Source of the DNA: Nostoc sp. FACHB-973
Lineage (GTDB): Bacteria > Cyanobacteriota > Cyanobacteriia > Cyanobacteriales > Nostocaceae
Direction: 5' to 3'
NCBI RefSeq assembly: GCF_014698115.1
Contig: NZ_JACJSJ010000005.1
Coordinates: 1-64,000, forward strand
Length of the DNA: 64,000 bases
Shown here: piece after piece, positions 20,355-28,388 of the stretch
Layout of the letters: each line of letters begins with the position of its first letter
Position numbering within the stretch: the stretch's first letter is position 1
The notes under the pieces: generated by a model
The model's database searches: none
Told to the model about the DNA's origin: nothing
The model's input: the letters and a program-made list of their open reading frames with translations, nothing else
Program-made: the position numbers and the translations under genes

Positions 20355-20477
20355 AAGTTTTATAGCGGTTTTTGCACAGGTAATACCAATTTGAAATAAT
20401 AATCCGATAGATGTATGGGTAGGGGCGTACAGATGTACGCCTCTACAGCCGATTTGTTGCAAAAATCTTTGCAACAA
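20355..20477. repeat. Dispersed palindrome between convergent genes
   Basis: The spacer contains GGGGCGTACAGATGTACGCC, a near-perfect palindrome of a widely dispersed kind. It lies between two convergent genes and could act as a terminator for both, but no clear U-run follows. Confidence 0.4.
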
Positions 20478-20786
20478 CTAACTATTTTCTTTTCTAAATA
20501 ATTCCACTAAACCAACCGTACCTACAAAAAAAGTATAAATACCATATTGAAATGGCAGTTTACTTTTTGACCCAGCATAAATAGCTGCTATTATTCCTTC
20601 AAATAGATGAGCTATGAGTGCAAACCTGGCTATGCCGAAAATTGGAGTCAGATTATTAGGAATTTGATTAGTATTTAATAGCCCAAAAATGTTTCCTAAT
20701 TCTAATCCTATTGCACTAGTGATTAAAACTATAGATGCAATTTTTATAAACCCAGCTATCTTTTGTCCGATCTCACTTAGACTCAT
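20478..20786 (-). CDS. Small membrane protein of unknown function
   Basis: I do not recognise a family. From the ATG at 20786 it encodes 102 residues with three hydrophobic segments (IKIASIVLITSAIGLELGNIFG; IARFALIAHLFEGIIAAIYA; FQYGIYTFFVGTVGLVELF), consistent with a small inner- or thylakoid-membrane protein. The frame stays open 31 codons further upstream to 20879, but those residues are polar and irregular, so I prefer the internal start. No Shine-Dalgarno is obvious at either start. It is convergent with the dehydrogenase-like gene. Coding status is likely, function unknown. Confidence 0.55.
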   Translation of the reverse strand: MSLSEIGQKIAGFIKIASIVLITSAIGLELGNIFGLLNTNQIPNNLTPIFGIARFALIAHLFEGIIAAIYAGSKSKLPFQYGIYTFFVGTVGLVELFRKENS

Positions 20787-20879
20787 GCTCAAATCAGGTA
20801 ATTTTTGGTTGACTCGACTTTGATTGTAACTGAAGATAAGGGAGCAATAGTAAGCAGTTCTCATTTTAATGCAATACAT

Positions 20880-21221
20880 GGTGGGGTAGTACAGCTACCT
20901 GTGCTACCCTACTTCAGGCAATTGAAAACTGAAATATCAAAAATGTGTGCCATTATACAATAAAATAGAAATAAGTGTTATAGGCTTGTAATGCCCTTTA
21001 CTTTTTATACTTTTGGCGAAACTTCACCGCCAAAAAAACACCAGAGCGATAGGAAATTATCTGTGACCAAGTGCAATTGATACTCATCAAGCGCAAAACT
21101 TGTCAAGTTGAACAAATTCCTGTCAGCAGCATAGGTGACTTCCTACGCCCTGGTTATTTACTAATTTTGATGATTTTAGGTTAACTCGATCGCCCCATTA
21201 CCCAGTTCAACTGCTGTATAA
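20880..21221. other. Gene-free stretch
   Basis: About 340 bp with no coding ORF. A GGGTAGTACAGCTACCTG-type imperfect palindrome lies at about 20883-20910. Nothing else could be assigned. Confidence 0.35.
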
Positions 21222-21767
21222 TTAGAAACTTTGCCGTTGGCGACGATGTAGTAGCCAATACCATCCAGAACCTTCACGGGTTAGCCAAGAGTCATCCGAT
21301 TCAGTATGATTGTTATTTAAGTACGGATCGTAGACAGGGACATCAGAAAAATCTGAGTCGTCTGGAACGTGAATCTTGAGATGGCGACAACTTCCTTCTA
21401 CTTCAATAGTGACAGTGTAATTGCGATCGCCAACAGTAGGTTGCAGAAGCCGATCTCTAATAATTTGGCGCTTCCTATCTACTTGATGTCTATCGGTGGA
21501 AAGACAACGCACCCTTACCAATGAGTTTTCATTGGGATTATCTAAGAGGTAGGGAAGAATTTGAGAATCACGAATTGTGGGAGAAGAGTTGACAGATGGT
21601 ATAGTTTGTGCAAATGCTAAAGATGGTATGGACAAAAACATCGCTGTAGTTAGGGCAATAATTCTCCCTCTTGTGCCAATTTGAAAAATGATTGCAACAG
21701 ATGGATCGCCAAAAATTTTATTCACTAATTTTTCCACAATCCAAAATCGTATTAGCCTGTTTTTCAT
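21222..21767 (-). CDS. Exported protein of unknown function
   Basis: A 181-residue protein with a late N-terminal signal-like segment: a charged start, then IIALTTAMFLSIPSLAFAQ with a likely AFA-Q cleavage site near residue 54. The rest is soluble, with two Cys (VRCLSTDRHQ, EGSCRHLKIHV) that could form a disulphide. I chose the ATG at 21767 because AGGAAA lies just upstream; the frame extends to a TTG at 21794. The very end (GWYWLLHRRQRQSF) looks unlike the rest and may be altered. Unrecognised family. The next upstream gene on this strand (ending at 22002) is also exported. Confidence 0.55.
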   Translation of the reverse strand: MKNRLIRFWIVEKLVNKIFGDPSVAIIFQIGTRGRIIALTTAMFLSIPSLAFAQTIPSVNSSPTIRDSQILPYLLDNPNENSLVRVRCLSTDRHQVDRKRQIIRDRLLQPTVGDRNYTVTIEVEGSCRHLKIHVPDDSDFSDVPVYDPYLNNNHTESDDSWLTREGSGWYWLLHRRQRQSF

Positions 21768-21857
21768 AGTTTTTCCTAAGGCTAAATCAAGCAATTGTCC
21801 GCTGTCCTTTTTAAATTACGAATGACAACGGACAACGGATAAACCTTATAAATTAAT

Positions 21858-21982
21858 ACAGTTCAGAATGAACAACAAAACCCTCATGTAGAGACGCGAT
21901 TGATCGCGTCTTCTTCTGAATTATGCGATTGATCGCGTCTTCTTCTGAATTATGCGATTGATCGCGTCTTCTTCTGAATTCT
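21858..21982. repeat. Dispersed repeat ending in a 29-bp tandem triplication
   Basis: The first part (about 21858-21915, GTTCAGAATGAACAACAAAA and following) is the reverse complement of 1321-1379. It then runs into three head-to-tail 29-bp units starting at 21896, 21925 and 21954, each holding the palindrome GCGATTGATCGC followed by GTCTTCTTCTGAATT. It looks like slippage amplification of one dispersed repeat end. Confidence 0.8.
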
Positions 21983-22001
21983 GCTGTAAATCTGTAACAG
22001 C

Positions 22002-22658
22002 TCATTTATCTTCCAGTAATTGATTAACTTGTTGTCCCCGACGGCCAGTTTTGATTTCATAGCGGCGAGTGAGGTTATCTTCATAGTTCATGTCTCTAGC
22101 AGCGGCGGAGTTAACAAAAGCATCACAATTCCTGCCTTGCACTACTGTTGAGGAACTACTGCTATTTTCCTCTGTACGATTATTGTTTTGATCGCGGGCA
22201 TCACTGTTATTTTTACTACCTTGGCTAGCACCATTACCGCTGACACCAATACCTAAGAAGCTAAAACCACCGCCACCGCCGTCATTATGGCTGCTAGAAG
22301 AACTGGTACGAGTGCTGTTAGAATTTGCTAAGGCAAGTTTGCCAGAACTGTTGCGAGTGTTGCTACCTAAGCCAACATCACTGCACAAAGCGCGGGGATC
22401 TTTAGCTAGGGTTCTCGGATCAACCCAAGATTGATGGTCACCTAATCCTTGAACTTCAGTATTACCAACTGCATTGCTGGGTGAACCAGGGGTAGGAATG
22501 CGAGGAATTACATTCCCCACAGATGCACCAGGGCTAACAGTAACAGGTTTGAAAATACTACTAGACTGAACATCAAAAGGGCCTGCAAAAGCTGGTAGTG
22601 TACTGGTTAGAAGTGCAGTAGCTGTTAACAAAGAACTAGTTAAGTGGCGGAATTTCAT
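22002..22658 (-). CDS. Exported low-complexity protein of unknown function
   Basis: A 218-residue protein with a clear Sec signal peptide (MKFRHLTSSLLTATALLTSTLPAFA, cleavage after AFA). The mature part is rich in Ser, Asn and Gly, including a SSSSHNDGGGGGFSFLG segment, and ends with a charged YEDNLTRRYEIKTGRRGQQVNQLLEDK tail. Two Cys lie far apart. I chose the ATG at 22658 because AGGA sits 8 nt upstream; the ATG two codons earlier would be too close. I do not recognise a family; similar Ser/Asn-rich exported proteins are common in Nostocales. Confidence 0.65.
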   Translation of the reverse strand: MKFRHLTSSLLTATALLTSTLPAFAGPFDVQSSSIFKPVTVSPGASVGNVIPRIPTPGSPSNAVGNTEVQGLGDHQSWVDPRTLAKDPRALCSDVGLGSNTRNSSGKLALANSNSTRTSSSSSHNDGGGGGFSFLGIGVSGNGASQGSKNNSDARDQNNNRTEENSSSSSTVVQGRNCDAFVNSAAARDMNYEDNLTRRYEIKTGRRGQQVNQLLEDK

Positions 22659-22664
22659 GGTCAT

Positions 22665-23110
22665 ATTCCTAAAGTTTGAGTGTTAGTGTGTTTTGGGTTT
22701 CAAACCCTTCACTTACCTAATAGGTTGACCTTTATTTGTTTATGCACCCTTGTCCCAAATTTTTTAACTGCTGCTAGGCGTAGATGAGGTTGAGCCGAGA
22801 TCCGGATCTCGGCTCAACCTCACCTTGGTATTGTTGGGTTTTACACACGGTAAGCCCAACCTACATCTATTTTTCTCTCCCCAGGTGATAGAAGAGGGCT
22901 AATCCAAACAGCTTTTGACCCTTAATAGTCACTGTCAGCCACACAAATTCCTTTACATTTAATACCGTTTGTAGCGGTGCGCTGACAATGAGAACATAGA
23001 ACTTTTTCGTTTTTTGTTTCTTGATTTGTCTTTATACTACTGCTTGTTTGTAATTTGTCGTTGTCGCTTTGGAGTTCTACAGTCATAAGAATGGAAGAAT
23101 TTTTTGCGAT
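22665..23110. repeat. Gene-free stretch with a perfect 38-bp palindrome
   Basis: No gene is visible. At 22785-22822 there is an exact palindrome (left arm TGAGGTTGAGCCGAGATCC, 19 bp) with no loop, followed by GTTGGGTTTTACACACGG, a common dispersed motif. As RNA it would form a very stable hairpin, but no U-run follows on either strand, so a dispersed palindrome is more likely than a terminator. Confidence 0.7.
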
Positions 23111-23788
23111 TTACATTAGTGTTTCTAAATCTAAATCTGATGCTATTTGAGCAAGTTTATCTAAATCAGTGGGATTCTCTAGATAAGGTAAGCAGCCTAA
23201 AACTGGCGTGTTAGTTAATGATTGAATCAATTGGTGTGGTGTCCAGTCCGCTATCTCTGCATCGGAACGGGGTTGGACGCAGTTCAACACAATGCCTACC
23301 AGATGCACCCGCGATTGTCTAGCTAATGCGACATTGGCCACTGCTTGAGCGATCGCTCCTAATCTCACTGGTACTACCAATACCGTTGGTAAACGCCATT
23401 CTGCGGCTAAATCAGCTACCGTTAATTCGTCGGTGACTGGCGAACCCAAGCCACCCAAGGCTTCTACCAGCAGAAAATCACGCTGCGATCGCAATTTAGA
23501 CAAAGTTTGCCACACCAGTGCTAAATCTACTCGGCGATTTTCTCGTGCTGCGGCGATGGGAGGAGCTAAGGGTGCTTGAAAATACAAAGGTGTAATTTCT
23601 TCGGGAGATTGTTCTAGGGTGAATAGATTTTGGTACAATTCGCGATCGCCAATCCCCGATTGAATTGGTTTCATGATTCCCCAGCTACGCTGCGGGTAAT
23701 ATTTTTGCCAATAAGCTGCTAACGCTGTGGTTAAAACAGTTTTACCAGCCTCCGTATCAGTTCCAGTAATCAGTAGTGTCTTCAACAA
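23111..23788 (-). CDS. bioD: Dethiobiotin synthase
   Basis: A 225-residue ATP-dependent enzyme that closes the ureido ring of dethiobiotin from 7,8-diaminopelargonate, CO2 and ATP, the penultimate step of biotin synthesis, in the cytoplasm. The P-loop GTDTEAGKT lies at residues 9-17, followed by MKPIQSG (substrate and carboxylation site), the LLVEALGGLGSP motif and LPTVLVVPVRLGAIAQAVANV. Length is usual. No other bio genes are adjacent, which is normal in cyanobacteria where they are scattered. Confidence 0.93.
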   Translation of the reverse strand: MLKTLLITGTDTEAGKTVLTTALAAYWQKYYPQRSWGIMKPIQSGIGDRELYQNLFTLEQSPEEITPLYFQAPLAPPIAAARENRRVDLALVWQTLSKLRSQRDFLLVEALGGLGSPVTDELTVADLAAEWRLPTVLVVPVRLGAIAQAVANVALARQSRVHLVGIVLNCVQPRSDAEIADWTPHQLIQSLTNTPVLGCLPYLENPTDLDKLAQIASDLDLETLM

Positions 23789-24026
23789 TTTGTATAATAC
23801 TAGTTATTTAATAAATTATCCGGACGCATCATAAATATACAGTAGTTTTTATTTATTTTCACCACATCTGTTGTTATTGGAGTTTGAACGCCAAACTTTA
23901 CTTAATATTGGTTTGTTTGTTCATTATTAGTTATTAGTGATGAGAAAAACCCACTAATAACTAATAACTCATTTTAGTACGATTTCGACAATTACATTCA
24001 TTTCTTTCAAAGATAAACAGCTAAAT

Positions 24027-25757
24027 TTAAGGCGAAATTGTTGGATCGGGAATTGGTGTGAGTGTGCTATCAACAGGCGGATTATTATTTTCTGTCTCTG
24101 GAGTTGGAATTTCTGTTGGAATTGGAGTTGGAGTTAGTGTTGGAATTGGTGTAAATGTTTCTGTTGGAGTTGGCAAAGGTGTCTGTGTTGGAGTTGCCGT
24201 TGGCGTTGGCGTTGGGGTTGGCGTTGGCGTGGGTATTTCTATGGGTGTCGGTTGGATGAGTTTTTGTAATCCAGCATTGAGATTGTAATTGCTTTCGTCA
24301 ACTCCTGAAAGCAGAGTTAACTCGATAGTGTATACTCCAGTAACTAACAATGTGCCTTCATAAGATGTAACTCGCTGAGCATTATTATCAATTGGTTGTT
24401 GATCGGGATTTAAGACAGTTAGCAAAACACTGCTTCCTGGCTCAAGAAACGTACTTAACTTGACTCCTTGCTCGCCAACAAAAGTATAGCGGATGATTTG
24501 ATTTGCTTTGAGAGTACCTTCCACTGCGGTAGCTTTAAATGCTCCCAGATTCAAAGGCTTAGTAGATATAACAGGTTGCTCTTGAGTAGGTGTAGGTGTG
24601 GGTGTAGGTGTGGATGTGAATGTAGTACCACCAGAAATCACTGGTGAAGGAAAATTTTGGGGAAGCGTCTGTTCTGGTGATGTTTTTGACTGACTGCGAA
24701 TCGAACTTACCAGTGCCCAAGAACCAAATCCCGCTAAAATAACTACAGCCGCACCAATTGCTGCGATCGCTAACGGATTATCCAAAATAGAGCTAGTCTG
24801 ACTTGGTGGAATCACCGGATCGGGTTTTTTCGGCGAAGCTGGTGGCGATACCAAATCAGGGCGACGGGCAACAGCCATTGTCTGCAAGTTGGAAACATTA
24901 GAGGTAGGGGCACTGGGTTGCTGCAAAAATTGTAATGCTTGGGATACATCAGCCGCAGTTTGGTAGCGATCGCTGGGAATATGATTTAACATTCGATGCA
25001 AAACTTGGGCAAATTGTGGATTCACTTTTACCCACTGCTGCCAATTCCAAGTTAATTGGTTTTGATCAAATAGATATCTTGGTTCCTTACCAGTCAGCAA
25101 AACAATCGCACTCACCGCTAATGCATACAAGTCACTACTAGGATACGCTCCTCCTGTTTGCACTTGTTCACTCGGAGAGTAGCCTAACTTTACCACACTA
25201 GTTACAGGCATTGGACTATCTGGCGATCGCAAACGCGTTGCCAGTTCTTTTACCACTCCAAAGTCAATTAACACAGGCTTACCATCGCTATCTCGCAAAA
25301 TAATATTTTCTGGCGAGATATCCCGGTGAATAATCCCTCGGCTGTGAATATGCTCTAAAACAGGCAACAAAGACTGAATTAACCCCAATACTTCTGTTTC
25401 TGTGAAAGTTTGACCCACAGCTTGCTTCTCGGTCAGCAGAGTTTGGTACGTTTGACCTGCAACGTAATCCTCCACCAAAAACAAGCGTTGGTCTTCCTCA
25501 AATCTTTCCCGGAATTTCGGCACTTGTGGATGTTCTATTTGATACAAGATAGCAGCTTCTCGGTGGAAAAGCTCCTGTGCCTTCTCCCAAGCCAAAGCGT
25601 CCGTTGCTGTTGAAATCAATTCCTTGATCGCGCAAAGTTCGTTAAAGCGCCTTTGGTCTTCTGCCAGATAGGTTCTACCAAATCCCCCTTGTCCGAGAAT
25701 TTGAATTATCCGGTAACGGTTTTGCAAGACAGTGCCAACTGTAATGGGTGATTGCAT
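24027..25757 (-). CDS. Membrane-anchored Ser/Thr protein kinase
   Basis: A Hanks-type kinase of 576 residues. The kinase domain (about 10-280) has GQGGFGRTYLAED, AIKE, HRDISPENIIL (catalytic loop) and the LIDFGVVKE metal loop, with YSPSEQ as the APE-like segment. One transmembrane helix follows near residue 335 (IAAIGAAVVILAGFGSWALV). The C-terminal half, probably periplasmic or lumenal, has a PPC-like beta domain (GTLKANQIIRYTFVGEQG) and a Pro/Thr repeat tail (TPTPTPTP, PTETFTPIPT). I chose the ATG at 25757 over an upstream TTG at 25817 because the kinase fold starts right after it. Such kinases are numerous in filamentous cyanobacteria; the signal and targets are unknown. Confidence 0.92.
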   Translation of the reverse strand: MQSPITVGTVLQNRYRIIQILGQGGFGRTYLAEDQRRFNELCAIKELISTATDALAWEKAQELFHREAAILYQIEHPQVPKFRERFEEDQRLFLVEDYVAGQTYQTLLTEKQAVGQTFTETEVLGLIQSLLPVLEHIHSRGIIHRDISPENIILRDSDGKPVLIDFGVVKELATRLRSPDSPMPVTSVVKLGYSPSEQVQTGGAYPSSDLYALAVSAIVLLTGKEPRYLFDQNQLTWNWQQWVKVNPQFAQVLHRMLNHIPSDRYQTAADVSQALQFLQQPSAPTSNVSNLQTMAVARRPDLVSPPASPKKPDPVIPPSQTSSILDNPLAIAAIGAAVVILAGFGSWALVSSIRSQSKTSPEQTLPQNFPSPVISGGTTFTSTPTPTPTPTQEQPVISTKPLNLGAFKATAVEGTLKANQIIRYTFVGEQGVKLSTFLEPGSSVLLTVLNPDQQPIDNNAQRVTSYEGTLLVTGVYTIELTLLSGVDESNYNLNAGLQKLIQPTPIEIPTPTPTPTPTPTATPTQTPLPTPTETFTPIPTLTPTPIPTEIPTPETENNNPPVDSTLTPIPDPTISP

Positions 25758-26958
25758 GATCGAATGATTGAGTGTAATGGCAACTGAGGAGGAAGTCACC
25801 CACAAAGATAAGTCCAAGTGGCGACGGACAGTTACATGCAGCGATATTTTACCTTACCTAATAGGTATACTCCCAGTGAGAAACTGTCCACAGCAATCTT
25901 GCCTTTCTGGAGTAGGGTACGTCAACAAACAGCACAAGGTGAATTGGAGACAAGGGTAAAGACTTGTTGCAACTTCCTTCTTTTATCGAACAGAATAGAG
26001 GCGTTAGTCGTCAGAATTAGGTTGGGTATAAGTAGGGAAAAGAAATTTTCATTGTTCCTTGTGAACGCAGCTCATGGAGTCTCTTGCATAAATCAAAAAT
26101 AAAGAACCCCACCCCGCATTTGAGTAAAGCAAACGCTCCCCTCCCCGCAGGCGGGGAGGGGCTGGGGGTGGGGTTGGGGTGTTAGGGGACTTTTGCAAGA
26201 GACTCCATGAACACAGTGAGCGCAAAGCGCACGCTACACAAGCACGAGGAAGGAATGAAAATATCTCTTTCCCAATCCCCAATCCCCAGTCCCCAGTCCC
26301 TATTTTCAAGGCAGGTCTATTGATTCTGACTCCTAAATTCTGACTTCTGAATTCTTCGATTCGTCTATTACCGAGGTATAAAGCGTCTTTTACTCCTGAA
26401 TTCTGTTAGCACAGCGGGGCGTAGCTCATTCTGAATTCTGCCGTATATTCCAGCTTCACCAGAACCCATAACTCTAATAACTTCGATAAATACGGGTATT
26501 TTCGGTTTTAATTGTGTTAATTAGAACCTAAAATGAAATCTGTCAGTTTATTTATTTGCGGTTAAAATCATAGAATATAATAAGATACTCCCTAAACACT
26601 TAGTCACAAGCCTTCTTCTGTCTTTGAACAAATTTCAATATCACTTAACTTGTAAATGCTTTGCTCTCAGTTATAAATGAGGTAGTTAGGACAATCTATC
26701 TATCACACCAATCTTTGAGAGATTAGGGTTATTTACCTCAACGCCAAAAAAATTCAACTAGTGTATCTAGTCGTCTGAGTTGACTTAATGTCAATTTAGG
26801 TATCAACAGTTTCTTAGCCAAAAAGATTAGACAATTAACAAATGATAATTTTATGGAAAAATGTTTAAATTTTGTGTGGAAGCTTCAATAAAACTCACAG
26901 ATGTTTTTTTAGGCTATTTCTTGGTTAAATCTATAAAATCTCCAATGATAATATTGTT
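25758..26958. other. 1.2-kb gene-free region upstream of prs
   Basis: This divergent spacer contains no convincing gene. Apart from the inverted-repeat element at 26072-26210, it holds heptamer-like CCCCAATCCCCAGTCCCC (about 26270-26300) and repeated TTCTGAATTCTG stretches (26320-26450). The AT-rich last 500 bp should contain the prs promoter and a long leader; no specific site can be named. Confidence 0.45.
26072..26210. repeat. MITE-like element with 17-bp perfect terminal inverted repeats (family C)
   Basis: TCATGGAGTCTCTTGCA at 26072-26088 is exactly inverted at 26194-26210. The interior carries CCCCACCCCGC and a CCCTCCCCGC/GCGGGGAGGG hairpin and is nearly the same as the sequence at about 9160-9240. 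No coding capacity. Confidence 0.8.
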
Positions 26959-27975
26959 ATGAATGCACATCGAGGATCTGCTGTGCTCAGTTCTGCAACT
27001 TTCAAAGTGGAAGCACCTGGAACAGGACTGACTGATAATCATCGCCTGCGGCTGTTTTCTGGCTCTGCCAATCTACAACTGTCTCAAGAAGTCGCTCGTT
27101 ACCTGGGCATGGACTTGGGACCAATGATCCGCAAAAGGTTTGCGGATGGAGAACTTTACGTTCAAATCCAAGAATCGATTCGGGGTTGTGATGTCTATTT
27201 AATCCAGCCATGTTGTCAACCCGTGAACGATCACTTGATGGAATTATTGATTATGGTTGACGCTTGTCGTCGAGCTTCTGCACGACAGGTAACCGCTGTA
27301 ATTCCCTACTATGGCTACGCCCGAGCCGATCGCAAAACCGCAGGGCGAGAATCAATAACCGCCAAGCTGGTTGCTAACTTGATCACCGAAGCCGGTGCCA
27401 ACCGCGTTTTAGCAATGGATTTGCACTCGGCTCAGATTCAGGGCTATTTCGACATACCTTTTGATCATGTTTACGGTTCGCCAGTATTATTAGATTATCT
27501 CGCAAGCAAAAAACTGTCCGACCTTGTGGTTGTTTCTCCAGATGTTGGCGGTGTTGCACGAGCTAGAGCATTTGCCAAAAAACTAAATGATGCTCCACTG
27601 GCAATTATTGACAAACGTCGTCAGGCACACAATGTTGCAGAAGTGTTAAACGTCATTGGTGATGTTAAAGGCAAAACCGCAGTCTTGGTGGATGACATGA
27701 TCGATACTGGTGGTACGATCGCTGAAGGAGCGCGACTACTGCGTGAAGAAGGAGCTAGTCAGGTATACGCCTGTGCAACTCATGCAGTGTTCTCCCCACC
27801 TGCTATGGAGCGGTTATCCAGTGGCTTGTTTGAGGAAGTCATCGTCACAAACACGATTCCCATACCAGAAAGTAATCGCTTTCCACAACTAGTGGTGCTG
27901 TCAGTAGCTAATCTCTTAGGAGAAACTATCTGGCGAATTCATGAAGATACCTCAGTCAGCAGCATGTTCCGCTAG
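26959..27975 (+). CDS. prs: Ribose-phosphate pyrophosphokinase (PRPP synthetase)
   Basis: A 338-residue enzyme making PRPP from ribose-5-phosphate and ATP, feeding purine, pyrimidine, His, Trp and NAD synthesis. Visible are the RLFSGSANLQLSQEVA start of the fold, RKRFADGELYVQIQESIRG, PYYGYARADRK (catalytic flexible loop region), AMDLHSAQIQGYF, KRRQAHN and the PRPP-binding loop VLVDDMIDTGGTIAEGA. About 20 residues precede the first conserved segment, as in other cyanobacterial forms. No strong Shine-Dalgarno precedes the ATG. It is monocistronic. Confidence 0.95.
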   Translation: MNAHRGSAVLSSATFKVEAPGTGLTDNHRLRLFSGSANLQLSQEVARYLGMDLGPMIRKRFADGELYVQIQESIRGCDVYLIQPCCQPVNDHLMELLIMVDACRRASARQVTAVIPYYGYARADRKTAGRESITAKLVANLITEAGANRVLAMDLHSAQIQGYFDIPFDHVYGSPVLLDYLASKKLSDLVVVSPDVGGVARARAFAKKLNDAPLAIIDKRRQAHNVAEVLNVIGDVKGKTAVLVDDMIDTGGTIAEGARLLREEGASQVYACATHAVFSPPAMERLSSGLFEEVIVTNTIPIPESNRFPQLVVLSVANLLGETIWRIHEDTSVSSMFR

Positions 27976-28102
27976 CCAATAAAAGACTGTCATTCTCCTG
28001 ATAGGCATGAAGTATGAAGTATGAAGTATAAAATTTTTTAGCCTTCATTCTTCAGGCTTCATTTTTTTGATCAGGGACTTCCAAAGAAAAAAATATTCCA
28101 TA

Positions 28103-28280
28103 GTAGGGGCGTACAGCTGTCATTGGTGCCAACTTAAGCTCAAACAGTTATCCCACAAACGTTTTACCCCTCCCCTTACTAAGGGGAGGGGCGGTTTTGG
28201 CTTTAGACAAAACCGGGGTGGGGTGACGCGGTGAGCAACGCTAACTGAATGAACTCAATATCAGGTCTTGACAAGCATTA
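28103..28280. repeat. Truncated copy of family A inverted-repeat element
   Basis: The left end (GTAGGGGCGTACAGCTGTCA, then CAACTTAAGCTCAAA) and interior (CCCTCCCCTTACTAAGGGGA, CGGTTTTGGCTTTAGACAAA) match the element at 15210-15435. Homology fades after GTCTTGACAAG and the right inverted repeat is missing. No coding capacity. Confidence 0.65.
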
Positions 28281-28354
28281 TCACTTGTCCTGAGTATTAG
28301 GCGATCGCAGACCAGCAAAAAATATTTTCAAATCATCTCTGTATTTTACTTATT

Positions 28355-28388
28355 TAATTACGAATTACGAATTACGAATTACGAATTA
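28355..28388. repeat. Heptamer repeat (TTACGAA) at the ClC stop codon
   Basis: Four to five head-to-tail copies of a 7-bp ATTACGA unit end at the stop codon of the ClC gene on the other strand. The same heptamer in inverse orientation recurs at 31253-31283. Confidence 0.85.

Noticed and set aside
21896-21982. Short regular repeats that could suggest a mini-CRISPR
   Set aside because: Units are directly adjacent without spacers and match a dispersed palindrome family.
24058-24288. Plus-strand ORF rich in VGVGVG
   Set aside because: It is the antisense of the Pro/Thr repeat tail of the Ser/Thr kinase.
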